Positions 53,884-62,624 of a stretch of 64,000 nucleotides of DNA are shown here, piece by piece. The stretch comes from Aquabacterium humicola (GTDB lineage: Bacteria; Pseudomonadota; Gammaproteobacteria; Burkholderiales; Burkholderiaceae_C). Within the stretch, counting starts at the first letter, position 1. Each line of letters opens with the position of its first letter. Under the pieces are notes generated by a model. The model was not told where the DNA came from and made no database searches. It worked only from the letters and a program-made list of their open reading frames with translations. The DNA is taken from contig NZ_JARGNB010000002.1 of the NCBI RefSeq assembly GCF_030167915.1, positions 248,001 through 312,000 on the forward strand, in the 5' to 3' direction. Both the position numbers and the translations under genes were made by a program.

Positions 53884-54756
53884 TCAGCGACGAAAGGGTG
53901 GCATCGCGATGCGATCGTGCTCGCCCGGCACGTCGTCGAAGCCGCCGGCCGCCCAGCGTTCGGCGGCCGCCTCGATCAGCGCGCGCTCGCTGGCGACGAA
54001 GTTCCACCACATCGCCGGCGGCCTGGGCAGCGCGGCGCCGCCGATCAGCACGCCACGCAGCGGCACGTCGGTTTCCAGCCGGGCCTCGTGGCCGGCTTCG
54101 AGCACATGCATCTGCTCGGCCGCCAGCGGCTGCCCGTCCAGACGCGCGCCGGCCGTCGGCAGGTAGAGCGCGCGCTGCTCGGCCAGCGGCGGCAGCAACA
54201 CGTGGGTGCCGGCGTCCAGCGCGAGGTCGAGGTACAGCGTCGGCGACGCGGCGCGAACGGGCGAGCGCAGGCGGAAGGCCTCGCCGACCAGCACGCGCAC
54301 CCGCACGCCCGGCTGCGGCGTGGTCTCGGGGATGTCGCGCGCGGCAACGTGCTGGAACGACGGCGCGCACTGCTCGTCGGCCTCGGGCAGCGCCACCCAC
54401 AGCTGCAGCCCGTGCAGTCGCCGCGCCTGGCCGCGCTGGTCCGCCGGCGTGCGTTCCGAATGCACGATGCCGCGGCCGGCGGTCATCCAGTTCACGGCGC
54501 CGGGCGCGATCTCCTGCACCGTGCCCAGGCTGTCCCGGTGCAGCATGCGGCCCTCGAACAGGTAGGTCACCGTCGCCAGGCCGATGTGCGGATGCGGGCC
54601 GACGTCGCTGTCCACCTCGGCCGGCAGCTCGACCGGGCCGAAGTGGTCGAAGAATACGAAGGGGCCGACCGAACGCTGCGCCGCCGCGGGCAGCAGCCGG
54701 CGCACCTGCAGGCCGCCGGCGAGGTCCTGGATGCGAGGCTTCAACGTCAGCGTCAT
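53884..54756 (-). CDS. pirin family protein
   Basis: A 290-residue bicupin protein. The metal-binding block is PHPHIGLATVTYLFEG and MTAGRGIVHSER, typical of pirins such as YhhW, which oxidise quercetin or act as redox cofactors. The start used has AAGGGA six bases upstream; an ATG 12 codons upstream overlaps the TSUP stop as ATGA and is an alternative. Confidence 0.9.
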   Translation of the reverse strand: MTLTLKPRIQDLAGGLQVRRLLPAAAQRSVGPFVFFDHFGPVELPAEVDSDVGPHPHIGLATVTYLFEGRMLHRDSLGTVQEIAPGAVNWMTAGRGIVHSERTPADQRGQARRLHGLQLWVALPEADEQCAPSFQHVAARDIPETTPQPGVRVRVLVGEAFRLRSPVRAASPTLYLDLALDAGTHVLLPPLAEQRALYLPTAGARLDGQPLAAEQMHVLEAGHEARLETDVPLRGVLIGGAALPRPPAMWWNFVASERALIEAAAERWAAGGFDDVPGEHDRIAMPPFRR

Positions 54757-54788
54757 GGCGAGTCCCTTCCAGGCCTGCGCGGTCTGGT

Positions 54789-55553
54789 TCATGTTCCCAG
54801 CAGCCGCGGCAGCGCCGCGGCGAGCAACGCGAGGCCCGACGCCGTCAGCAGCCCCAGCACGATGGTGCGGAACGTGGCATCGCTGATGCCGACGTAGACC
54901 CGCGTGCCGAGCCACGCCGGCAGCAGCAGGGCCGGCAGCACGGCGGCCAGCTGCGGCCACATCGCGCGGTCGACCGCCCCGGCGGCGAGGTAGCTGGCGA
55001 ACGTGACGGCCAGCGTCGCGAGGTTGAAGTTCTGGATCACCGCGCGCTGCTGTTCCTTGGGCAGGCTGCGCAGCGTGCACCACAGCGTCGGCAGTGCGCC
55101 GGTGAAGCCGCCCAGCGGTCCCATCATGCCGCCGGCGACACCGGCCAGCCCGTCGGCCCCGCGCTGCAGCGCCGGATGGCGAAAGCGGATGCGCGGCAGC
55201 CGGCCCGCCAGCAGCATCGCCGGGCACCAGATCACCAGCAGCGCGCCGACGAAGGCGCGGAACACCGCCGGCTCGAAGCGCGGCAGCAGCCACAGCCCGA
55301 GCGGGATGCCGAGCAACCCGCCGACGAGAAAGGGCAACAGCAGTTTCCAGTCGAAGCCGCGGCGCACGGTGAGTGCCGCGAAGACCTGGCCCGACAGCCC
55401 GCCGAACACCGCCAGCACCGCGGCCGTCTTCGGCGCCAGGCCCCAGGCCCAGAAGCTCATCGCGACCATCGCGAAGCCGAAGCCGGACAGCCCCTGCACG
55501 AAGCCGGCCACCGCGGCGCCGGCAACGATCAGAGCCAAGGTTCCCAACTCCAT
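54789..55553 (-). CDS. TSUP-family permease (TauE/SafE type)
   Basis: A 254-residue polytopic membrane protein with about eight helices: GFVQGLSGFGFAMVAMSFWAWGLAP at the start and GMMGPLGGFTGALPTLWCTLR in the middle. Substrate unknown. It overlaps or abuts the pirin gene, so the two are probably one operon. Repeat copy 3 lies just upstream. Confidence 0.9.
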   Translation of the reverse strand: MELGTLALIVAGAAVAGFVQGLSGFGFAMVAMSFWAWGLAPKTAAVLAVFGGLSGQVFAALTVRRGFDWKLLLPFLVGGLLGIPLGLWLLPRFEPAVFRAFVGALLVIWCPAMLLAGRLPRIRFRHPALQRGADGLAGVAGGMMGPLGGFTGALPTLWCTLRSLPKEQQRAVIQNFNLATLAVTFASYLAAGAVDRAMWPQLAAVLPALLLPAWLGTRVYVGISDATFRTIVLGLLTASGLALLAAALPRLLGT

Positions 55554-55575
55554 GCGCGCCGCGCCCGAGGGTTCA

Positions 55576-55642
55576 GCCGCCGCCGGGCCGCCCCAAGGCG
55601 GCTGACGCCCCCTCGGGGGGCAGGAGCGAAGCGACGTGGGGG
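55576..55642. repeat. interspersed hairpin repeat, copy 3
   Basis: Same unit as at 4691 and 39417, with the arms GGGCCGCC...AAGGCGG and CCCCCTCGGGGGG and the core GCAGGAGCGAAGCGACGTGG. It sits about ten bases after the stop of the small membrane-anchored gene on the minus strand. Confidence 0.9.
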
Positions 55643-55652
55643 TCCACTCAGT

Positions 55653-56003
55653 TCAGTGCGGCTTGCGCGGCGGCTTGAAGGACTTCGGGCGGTAGACGTT
55701 GCCGTCCCATTCGCCGTCGGGCTTGGCGGCGCCATTGCCCTTGCCGGGCGGGCGCCGGCCCTCGCGGGCGCGGCGGATCACTTCCTCGGCGGTGCGCGCG
55801 GCATCCTGGCGCGCCTTCGGCGAGCTGCGGTGCCGCAGCGAGCTCAAGCCCTGCCAGGCCGAGAGGCTGCCCGCGCGCAGGCCCGCCCAGCGCCGCCGGC
55901 CGAAGGCGTCGAGCTGCGCACGGCGCGCCGGCGGCAGCATCAGCCGCACCAGCAGCACCAGGCAGGCGATCAGCACCAGGGCGGCGAGCAGGATTTCGAA
56001 CAC
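55653..56003 (-). CDS. small membrane-anchored protein of unknown function
   Basis: A 116-residue protein with one N-terminal helix (FEILLAALVLIACLVLLVRLML) and a basic tail rich in Arg, Gly and Pro (RPKSFKPPRKPH). Family not recognised. The GTG start is chosen because it begins the helix and leaves room for the divergent promoter; an open frame with an ATG at 56111 would overlap the radical SAM gene. Confidence 0.65.
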   Translation of the reverse strand: MFEILLAALVLIACLVLLVRLMLPPARRAQLDAFGRRRWAGLRAGSLSAWQGLSSLRHRSSPKARQDAARTAEEVIRRAREGRRPPGKGNGAAKPDGEWDGNVYRPKSFKPPRKPH

Positions 56004-56087
56004 GGTGCGCGCGAAAGGGATGGAGCAGCCGATGGTAGCGGCTTGCCTACACTTGCGGCTCTGCAAGACCGTGTTCCGAGTGGCCCC

Positions 56088-57149
56088 GTGCGCATCGACG
56101 AGCTCCGCCAATCATTGCGCGCCCTCGGCGCGAAACCCGCCCATGAGCGCCGCGTGCTGCGCCTGTGGAGCAACGCGCTGCCGCAGGACAGCGGCAAGCG
56201 CCGCCCCGAGGACTTCCTGCCGCAGGCGCTGCGCGAAGGCCTGCCGGCGCTGCAGGCCGAGCTCGACGCGCTGGCCCGCGTGCAGAGCGAGCACCCGGCC
56301 GAGGACGGCTCGGCGCGGCTGCTGGTCACGCTGGCCGACGGGCAGACGGTGGAAAGCGTGCTGCTGCCGCGCGACGGGCTGTGCGTATCGACGCAGCTGG
56401 GCTGCGCGGTCGGCTGCCTGTTCTGCATGACCGGCCGCAGCGGCCTGATCCGCCAGCTCGGTTCGGCCGAGATCGTCGCGCAGGTGGTGCTCGCACGGCG
56501 CCGCCGCCGCGTGCACAAGGTCGTCTTCATGGGCATGGGCGAGCCGGCGCACAACCTCGACAACGTGCTGGAAGCGATCGAGCTGCTCGGCCACGAGGGC
56601 GGCATCGGCCACAAGCAGCTGGTGTTCTCGACCGTCGGCGATCCGCGCGTCTTCGAGCAGCTGCCGCAGGGCACGGTCAAGCCGGCGCTGGCGCTGTCGC
56701 TGCACACGACGAAAGCCGACCTGCGGGCGCAGTTGCTGCCGCGCGCGCCGCGTTTCGACCCGGCCGAGCTGGTCGAGGCCGGCGAACGGTATGCCCGCAC
56801 CACCGGTTATCCGATCCAATACCAGTGGACGCTGATCGACGGCGTCAACGACGGCGACGACGAGCTCGACGGCATCGTGCGCCTGCTCGCCGGCAAGTAC
56901 GGCGTGCTGAACATGATTCCGTACAACCAGGTCGACGGGCTGGACTTCCGCCGCCCCTCGTGGGAGCGCGCCGCCGAGATCGCCCGCCGCCTGCACCGCC
57001 GCGGCGTGCTGACCAAGTTGCGGCAATCGGCCGGGCAGGACGTCGATGGCGGCTGCGGCCAGCTGCGGGCACGCACGCTCGATGGCAGCACGGCCGAGCG
57101 GCCCGTGCGGGTGGTCCGGAAGCTTGGCGATTCGATGACGACGTCATGA
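56088..57149 (+). CDS. RlmN/Cfr-family radical SAM rRNA or tRNA methyltransferase
   Basis: A 353-residue radical SAM enzyme. The cluster cysteines are C106, C110 and C113 in CAVGCLFCMTG, and the methyl-carrying cysteine candidate is C323 in DVDGGCGQL, so the RlmN mechanism appears complete. FMGMGEPAHNLDNV and VFSTVGDPRVF match the family. The N-terminal 95 residues differ from classical RlmN, so this is probably a paralog of unknown RNA target rather than RlmN itself. The start is a GTG. Confidence 0.82.
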   Translation: MRIDELRQSLRALGAKPAHERRVLRLWSNALPQDSGKRRPEDFLPQALREGLPALQAELDALARVQSEHPAEDGSARLLVTLADGQTVESVLLPRDGLCVSTQLGCAVGCLFCMTGRSGLIRQLGSAEIVAQVVLARRRRRVHKVVFMGMGEPAHNLDNVLEAIELLGHEGGIGHKQLVFSTVGDPRVFEQLPQGTVKPALALSLHTTKADLRAQLLPRAPRFDPAELVEAGERYARTTGYPIQYQWTLIDGVNDGDDELDGIVRLLAGKYGVLNMIPYNQVDGLDFRRPSWERAAEIARRLHRRGVLTKLRQSAGQDVDGGCGQLRARTLDGSTAERPVRVVRKLGDSMTTS

Positions 57150-57163
57150 CAGCGCCGTGACAA
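57146..57163 (-). promoter_or_regulatory. Pho box candidate facing left
   Basis: On the minus strand TTGTCAC and CTGTCAT are spaced exactly 11 bases apart, the period of a PhoB box. It overlaps the last codon of the radical SAM gene and faces away from pstS. Confidence 0.5.
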
Positions 57164-57191
57164 TGCCGGCATGACCCGTTTCACGGCCCGG

Positions 57192-57231
57192 CTGTCATGG
57201 TCGCCCGTTCGAACTGTCACGAAAGCTTCAT
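57192..57231 (+). promoter_or_regulatory. PhoB box upstream of pstS
   Basis: CTGTCAT at 57192 and CTGTCAC at 57214 are 22 bases apart, two turns of the 11-base PhoB repeat, with weaker units between and after (CCCGTTC; GCTTCAT). It ends about 49 bases before the pstS ATG and is the expected phosphate-starvation activator site. Confidence 0.85.
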
Positions 57232-57279
57232 CAGCGCTGCCTACAGTGCGCGGCAATGTCCTCGCAAGGAGCTGAGCCG

Positions 57280-58287
57280 ATGAACACCCGAATCAAGTCC
57301 GCCGCCGCCGTCCTCTCGCTGACCGCGCTGGCCTGGGCGCTGCCGCAAGCCGCCGCCAACGCGCAGGTCGTCAAGATCGACGGCTCGTCCACCGTCTTCC
57401 CGATCACCGAAGGCATCGCCGAGGACTTCCAGAAGGCGAAGAAGAACGCCATCAAGGTCACGGTCGGCATCTCCGGCACGGGCGGCGGCTTCAAGAAGTT
57501 CTGCCGCGGCGAGACCGACATCTCGAACGCCTCGCGCCCGATCCTGAAGAAGGAGATGGACGACTGCAAGGCCGCCGGCATCGAGTACTTCGAGCTGCCG
57601 GTCGCCTTCGACGCGCTGACCGTCGTCACCAACCCGAAGAACAGCTTCCTCAAGCAGATGACCGTCGAGGAGCTGAAGAAGGTGTGGGAGCCGGCCGCGC
57701 AGGGCAAGATCACGCGCTGGAACCAGGTCAACCCGGCCTGGCCGGATGCGCCGATCAAGCTGTTCGGCGCCGGTTCCGACTCGGGCACCTTCGACTACTT
57801 CACCGAGGCCATCAACGGCAAGAGCAAGGCCAGCCGCGGCGACTACACCGCCAGCGAGGACGACAACGTGCTGGTGCAGGGCGTCTCGCAGGACGTCAAC
57901 GCCATCGGCTACTTCGGCTACGCCTACTACGCCGAGAACCAGGCCCGCCTGAAGGCCGTGGCCGTGGCCGACAAGGGCGGCAAGGCCGCCGTGCTGCCGA
58001 GCGAGAAGACCGTGCTCGACGGCAGCTACCAGCCGCTGTCGCGCCCGATCTTCATCTACGTCAGCGCGAAGGCGCTGGCCAAGCCCGAGGTGCGCGAGTT
58101 CGTCGAGTACTACCTGAAGGAAACGCCGCGCATCGCGAAGGAAGTGAAGTACGTGCCGCTGCCGGCCAAGGCCTATACGATCAACCTCGAGCACCTGGCC
58201 AAGGGCAAGAAGGGCACGGTCTTCGGCGGCGAAGCCGAAGTCGGCGTGACGATCGACGCGCTGCTCGCGCGCGAAGCCAAGCTCTGA
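57280..58287 (+). CDS. pstS: phosphate ABC transporter substrate-binding protein
   Basis: A 335-residue periplasmic phosphate receptor with a signal peptide ending AAANA. Phosphate-binding segments IDGSSTVFPITEGIAEDF, GAGSDSGTFDYFTEAI and SRPILKKEMD are canonical. AAGGAG stands before the ATG, and a PhoB box lies upstream. Confidence 0.96.
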   Translation: MNTRIKSAAAVLSLTALAWALPQAAANAQVVKIDGSSTVFPITEGIAEDFQKAKKNAIKVTVGISGTGGGFKKFCRGETDISNASRPILKKEMDDCKAAGIEYFELPVAFDALTVVTNPKNSFLKQMTVEELKKVWEPAAQGKITRWNQVNPAWPDAPIKLFGAGSDSGTFDYFTEAINGKSKASRGDYTASEDDNVLVQGVSQDVNAIGYFGYAYYAENQARLKAVAVADKGGKAAVLPSEKTVLDGSYQPLSRPIFIYVSAKALAKPEVREFVEYYLKETPRIAKEVKYVPLPAKAYTINLEHLAKGKKGTVFGGEAEVGVTIDALLAREAKL

Positions 58288-58323
58288 TCACATGACCTTC
58301 TGAGAGGCAAAGGACGGCAGCGC

Positions 58324-59310
58324 ATGGCCCTGAGCTCCACCTCCGGCGAGGCCGGCGCCATGCTGCCGCCGGCCACCGCCTCGACCGGTGCCACCGGCGC
58401 CGCCAAGCTCGCCGAATACGCGCGGGCGAAGGCGCGCCGCCACCGCCGCGAGCGGCTGATCGAAGCGGTGCTGCTGGCGGCGGCCTGCGTCTCGGTGTTC
58501 ACGACGCTGGGCATCGTCTACATCCTGGTCAAGGAATCGCTGGTCTTCTTCAGCCACGTGCCGCTGTGGACCTTCCTGACCGACCGGCAGTGGACGCCGC
58601 TGTTCTCCGACGCGCACTTCGGCATCGTCGTGCTGATGTCGGGCACGCTGACCAGCTCGGCCGTCGCGCTGTCGATCGCCATTCCGCTCGGCACCGCGAT
58701 CGCGATCTACCTGTCGGAGTTCGCCGGCCACAGGACGCGGGAGACGCTCAAGCCCCTCCTCGAGATGCTGTCGGGCGTGCCGACCATCATCTACGGCTAC
58801 TTCGCGCTGCTGTTCGTCACGCCGCTGATCCAGAAGATCTACCCCGATCTACCTGGATTCAACGTGCTGTCGGCGGGCATTGTCATGGGCATCATGATCA
58901 TCCCGTACGTCTCGTCGCTGTCCGAGGACGCGATGCGCGCGGTGCCGATGAGCCTGCGGGAAGGCTCCTACGCGATGGGCGCGACGCGCTATCAGACGGC
59001 TGTGAAGGTGGTGGTGCCGGCGGCGATGTCGGGCATCGCGTCGGCCTACATCCTCGGCATCTCGCGCGCCGTCGGCGAGACGATGATCCTGGCGGTCGCG
59101 GCCGGCATGCAGCCGAACCTGAGCTTCAACCCGCTCGAGCCCGCGGCGACGATCACCTCGTACATCGTCCAGGTGGCGCTGGGCGACCTGCCGCACGGCA
59201 GCATCGGCTACCAGACGATCTTCGCCGCCGGCCTGTCGCTGATGCTGCTGACGCTGTGCTTCAACCTCGGCGGCCATTGGCTGCGGCGCCGCTTCCGCGA
59301 AGCGTATTGA
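58324..59310 (+). CDS. pstC: phosphate ABC transporter permease PstC
   Basis: A 328-residue inner-membrane permease with six core helices and the EAA loop SLREGSYAMGATRYQTAVKV. The N-terminal 40 residues are an Ala/Thr-rich cytosolic extension. Follows pstS by 36 bases. Confidence 0.96.
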   Translation: MALSSTSGEAGAMLPPATASTGATGAAKLAEYARAKARRHRRERLIEAVLLAAACVSVFTTLGIVYILVKESLVFFSHVPLWTFLTDRQWTPLFSDAHFGIVVLMSGTLTSSAVALSIAIPLGTAIAIYLSEFAGHRTRETLKPLLEMLSGVPTIIYGYFALLFVTPLIQKIYPDLPGFNVLSAGIVMGIMIIPYVSSLSEDAMRAVPMSLREGSYAMGATRYQTAVKVVVPAAMSGIASAYILGISRAVGETMILAVAAGMQPNLSFNPLEPAATITSYIVQVALGDLPHGSIGYQTIFAAGLSLMLLTLCFNLGGHWLRRRFREAY

Positions 59311-59319
59311 GGACCGGCC

Positions 59320-60264
59320 ATGGCTGATAACACTTCAAAGACGCGTGAACAGCAGACGATCGAGCTGCGCGCGCTGATCCGCCGCCACAAGCGCTGGGAC
59401 ATCCTGTTCGGGCTGGTCGGGCTGCTCGCGCTGTCGGTCGGCATCCTGACGCTGGCGGCGCTGTTCGTCGACATGGCGGTCGCCGGCATCCCGCGCCTGA
59501 CGGCCGACTTCTTCACCGAGTTCCCGTCGCGGCGCGCGTCGCAGGCCGGCATCCTGTCGGCCTGGGTGGGTTCGGCGCTGGTGATGGCGGTGACCGCGCT
59601 GGTCGCGGTGCCGCTGGGCATCGCCGGCGCGGTGTACCTCGAGGAATACGCGCGCAAGAACTGGTTCACCGACGTCATCGAGATCAACATCACGAACCTC
59701 GCCGGCGTGCCCTCGATCATCTACGGGCTGCTGGCGCTCGGTCTCTTCGTCTACACCTTCGGCCTCGGCCAGAGCATCCTGACCGCGGGGCTGACCCTGG
59801 CGCTGCTGATCCTGCCGATCGTCATCACGACGACGCGCGAAGCGCTGCGCTCGATCCCGCAGCATGTGCGCGAGGCGGCCTATGCCTGCGGCGCGTCGCA
59901 GTGGCAGGTCATCAGCCACCACCTGCTGCCCTACGGCACGCCGGGCATCCTGACCGGCGTGATCATCGGCCTGTCGCGCGCCATCGGCGAGACCGCGCCC
60001 ATCATCACCATCGGCGCGCTGACCTTCATCGCCTTCCTGCCGCCGGTGCCCTTCCAGGGCGAACCGCCGGCGGGCCTCTTCGACTGGCTGTTCTCGCCGT
60101 TCACCGTGATGCCGATCCAGATCTTCAACTGGACCTCGCGGCCCGATCCGGCCTTCCACCAGAACGCCGCCGCGGCGAGCTTCGTGCTCGTCTTCATGAC
60201 GCTCGGGATGAACGCGCTTGCCATCTGGCTGCGCTACCGCCTCCGCAAGAACATCAAGTGGTGA
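59320..60264 (+). CDS. pstA: phosphate ABC transporter permease PstA
   Basis: A 314-residue permease pairing with PstC: LSVGILTLAALFVDM, TNLAGVPSIIYGLLALGLFVYTF and the EAA loop HVREAAYACGASQWQV. Nine bases after pstC. Confidence 0.96.
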   Translation: MADNTSKTREQQTIELRALIRRHKRWDILFGLVGLLALSVGILTLAALFVDMAVAGIPRLTADFFTEFPSRRASQAGILSAWVGSALVMAVTALVAVPLGIAGAVYLEEYARKNWFTDVIEINITNLAGVPSIIYGLLALGLFVYTFGLGQSILTAGLTLALLILPIVITTTREALRSIPQHVREAAYACGASQWQVISHHLLPYGTPGILTGVIIGLSRAIGETAPIITIGALTFIAFLPPVPFQGEPPAGLFDWLFSPFTVMPIQIFNWTSRPDPAFHQNAAAASFVLVFMTLGMNALAIWLRYRLRKNIKW

Positions 60265-60270
60265 CCCAGC

Positions 60271-60350
60271 CCACCCCCGGAGCGCCTTCGGCGCTTCCCC
60301 CTCGAGGGGGCGACCCCAGCGGACCGGCAGAGCCGGATCCGCGGCGTCCG
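60271..60350. repeat. multi-hairpin interspersed repeat inside the pst operon
   Basis: Three arms follow one another: AGCGCC-TTC-GGCGCT, CCCCCTCGAGGGGG and GCGGACCGGC...GCCGGATCCGC. The pattern matches a repeat I know from Comamonadaceae intergenic regions. It lies between pstA and pstB and could modulate distal expression. Confidence 0.75.
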
Positions 60351-60380
60351 CTTGGCCAAACCCGTCTATTGGACTGACCG

Positions 60381-61175
60381 ATGCCTTCCACCATCACCCT
60401 GCCGAGCAAGCCGCCCGCGCTGAAGGCCGAATCGAAGAACCTGGACTTCTACTACGGCGAGTTCAAGGCGCTCAAGGGCATCTCGATGCCGGTGTTCGAA
60501 CACAAGGTCACCGCGCTGATCGGGCCCTCGGGCTGCGGCAAGTCGACCTACCTGCGCTGCTTCAACCGCATGCACGACCTCTACCCGGGCCACAGGTACG
60601 ACGGCCAGATCCACCTGCATCCGGACCAGGTCGACGTGCTCGACCGGCATGTCGACCCGATCGAGGTGCGCATGCGCATCTCGATGGTCTTCCAGAAGCC
60701 GAATCCGTTCCCGAAGTCGATCTACGAGAACGTGGCCTACGGGCTGCGCGTGCGCGGCGAGCGGTCGCGCAGCTACATCGACGACAAGGTCGAGGCGGCT
60801 CTGAAGGGCGCCGCGCTGTGGAACGAGGCGAAGGACCGGCTCGACGACCTGGCGGTGGCGATGTCCGGCGGCCAGCAGCAGCGGCTGTGCATCGCGCGGG
60901 CCTTGGCGACCGATCCTGAAATCATCCTGTTCGACGAGCCCACGTCGGCGCTGGACCCCATCGCCACCGGCTCGATCGAGGAGTTGATCGGCGAGATCAA
61001 GCAGAAGGTCACGGTGCTGATCGTCACCCACAACATGCAGCAGGCCGCGCGCGTCTCGGACTACACCGCCTACATGTACCTGGGCGAGCTGATCGAGTTC
61101 GGCGAGACGCGCGAGATCTTCATGAAGCCCAAGCGCAAGGAAACCGAGGACTACATCACCGGCCGCTTCGGCTGA
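60381..61175 (+). CDS. pstB: phosphate ABC transporter ATP-binding protein
   Basis: A 264-residue ABC ATPase. Walker [10 protein letters not shown], signature MSGGQQQRL and Walker [15 protein letters not shown] are intact. It is separated from pstA by 116 bases that hold the hairpin repeat, with only a weak ribosome binding site. Confidence 0.97.
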   Translation: MPSTITLPSKPPALKAESKNLDFYYGEFKALKGISMPVFEHKVTALIGPSGCGKSTYLRCFNRMHDLYPGHRYDGQIHLHPDQVDVLDRHVDPIEVRMRISMVFQKPNPFPKSIYENVAYGLRVRGERSRSYIDDKVEAALKGAALWNEAKDRLDDLAVAMSGGQQQRLCIARALATDPEIILFDEPTSALDPIATGSIEELIGEIKQKVTVLIVTHNMQQAARVSDYTAYMYLGELIEFGETREIFMKPKRKETEDYITGRFG

Positions 61176-61194
61176 CCCGGCAGGAGACCGCAGG

Positions 61195-61893
61195 ATGGAC
61201 AAGCACCTTTCCACGCAGTTCGACGCCGAGCTCAGCGCGATCTCCACGCGCGTGCTCGAGATGGGCGGCCTCGTCGAGTCGCAGGTCGCGCAGTCGGTCT
61301 ACGCGCTGACCAACTTCAGCAACGAGACGGCGGCCCAGGTGATCGAGCGCGAACAGCGCGTGAACCAGATGGAGGTCGACATCGATCGCGACCTGTCGTC
61401 GATCATCGCGCGGCGCCAGCCGACCGCGCGCGACCTGCGCCTCCTGATCGCCGTCAGCAAGACCATCGGCAACCTCGAGCGTGTCGGCGACGAGGCCGCG
61501 CGCATCGCGCGCACCGTGCAGCGGCTGGTCGCCAACGGCGTCTCGACGCGGCTGCCGGTCAACGAGGTGTCGGTCGAGGCCAACCTCGCCACCAACTCGC
61601 TGCGCCGCGCGCTCGACGCCTTCGCGCGCCTGGACGCCACGGCCGCGTTGGCGGTGATCAAGAGCGACAACGAGATCGACCAGGAGTTCGACGGCCTGCT
61701 GCGCAAGCTGGTGACCTACATGATGGAAGACCCGCGCACGATCTCCGCCAGCATCGACATGGTCTTCGTCGCCAAGGCGATCGAGCGGGTCGGCGACCAC
61801 GCGAAGAACCTGGCCGAGCAGGTGATCTACGTCGTCAAGGGCGCCGACGTGCGGCACACGCCGCTGGACGGGCTCGACTCCGTGGTGCGCTGA
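61195..61893 (+). CDS. phoU: phosphate signalling protein PhoU
   Basis: A 232-residue helical protein of two PhoU bundles (FDAELSAISTRVLEMGGLVE; AIERVGDHAKNLAEQVIYV) that couples Pst to PhoR. AGGAGA precedes the ATG. Confidence 0.96.
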   Translation: MDKHLSTQFDAELSAISTRVLEMGGLVESQVAQSVYALTNFSNETAAQVIEREQRVNQMEVDIDRDLSSIIARRQPTARDLRLLIAVSKTIGNLERVGDEAARIARTVQRLVANGVSTRLPVNEVSVEANLATNSLRRALDAFARLDATAALAVIKSDNEIDQEFDGLLRKLVTYMMEDPRTISASIDMVFVAKAIERVGDHAKNLAEQVIYVVKGADVRHTPLDGLDSVVR

Positions 61894-61910
61894 AGGACGA
61901 AGAGAACACG

Positions 61911-62618
61911 ATGGGACGCATCCTGATCGTCGAAGACGAGCCGGCGATCGCCGAGCTGATCGCGCTGCACCTGCGCCATGAAGGGCACGAGGCCCGCCTG
62001 GCCGCCGATGCCGACGAAGCCATCGAACGCGTGCGCGAGGCGCTGCCGGACTTGGTGATCCTGGACTGGATGCTGCCGGGCGAATCCGGCGTCGCGCTGG
62101 CGCGGCGCTGGCGCGGCGAGGCGCGCACCAAGGAGCTGCCGATCATCATGCTGACGGCGCGCTCCGAGGAACGCGACCTGGTGCAGGGCCTCGATGCCGG
62201 CGCCGACGACTACCTGACCAAACCCTTCAAGCCCAGCGAGCTGATGGCCCGCATCCGCGCGGTGCTGCGGCGCAAGCTGCCGGAGGCGCTCGACGCGCCG
62301 GTGACGGTGGGCGAGCTGTCGCTCGACCCCGCGACGCGCCGCGTGCACTACCGCCGCGACGAGGTCACGCTGGGGCCGACCGAGTTCCGCCTGCTGCGCT
62401 TCCTGATGACCTACCCCGAGCGCGTGCACAGCCGTTCTCAGCTGCTCGACCGCGTCTGGGGCGACCATGTGTTCATCGAGGAGCGCACGGTCGACGTGCA
62501 CATCAAGCGCCTGCGCGGCGCGCTGGCGCCGGTGGGATGCGCGGAGCTGATCGAGACCGTGCGCGGCGCAGGCTACCGGCTGAGCCGGCCGCAGGCTCCC
62601 GCGGCCTCTGCCGCCTAG
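61911..62618 (+). CDS. phoB: phosphate regulon response regulator PhoB
   Basis: A 235-residue OmpR-type regulator. The receiver has the acidic pair in VEDEP and the phospho-acceptor in VILDWMLPG; the winged helix ends ETVRGAGYRLS. It should bind the two Pho boxes of this region. Confidence 0.97.
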   Translation: MGRILIVEDEPAIAELIALHLRHEGHEARLAADADEAIERVREALPDLVILDWMLPGESGVALARRWRGEARTKELPIIMLTARSEERDLVQGLDAGADDYLTKPFKPSELMARIRAVLRRKLPEALDAPVTVGELSLDPATRRVHYRRDEVTLGPTEFRLLRFLMTYPERVHSRSQLLDRVWGDHVFIEERTVDVHIKRLRGALAPVGCAELIETVRGAGYRLSRPQAPAASAA

Positions 62619-62624
62619 GTGCCG

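Noticed and set aside
53769-56087. Very long plus-strand frame leading into the radical SAM gene
   Set aside because: It crosses pirin and TSUP genes antisense. The family alignment starts at the GTG at 56088.
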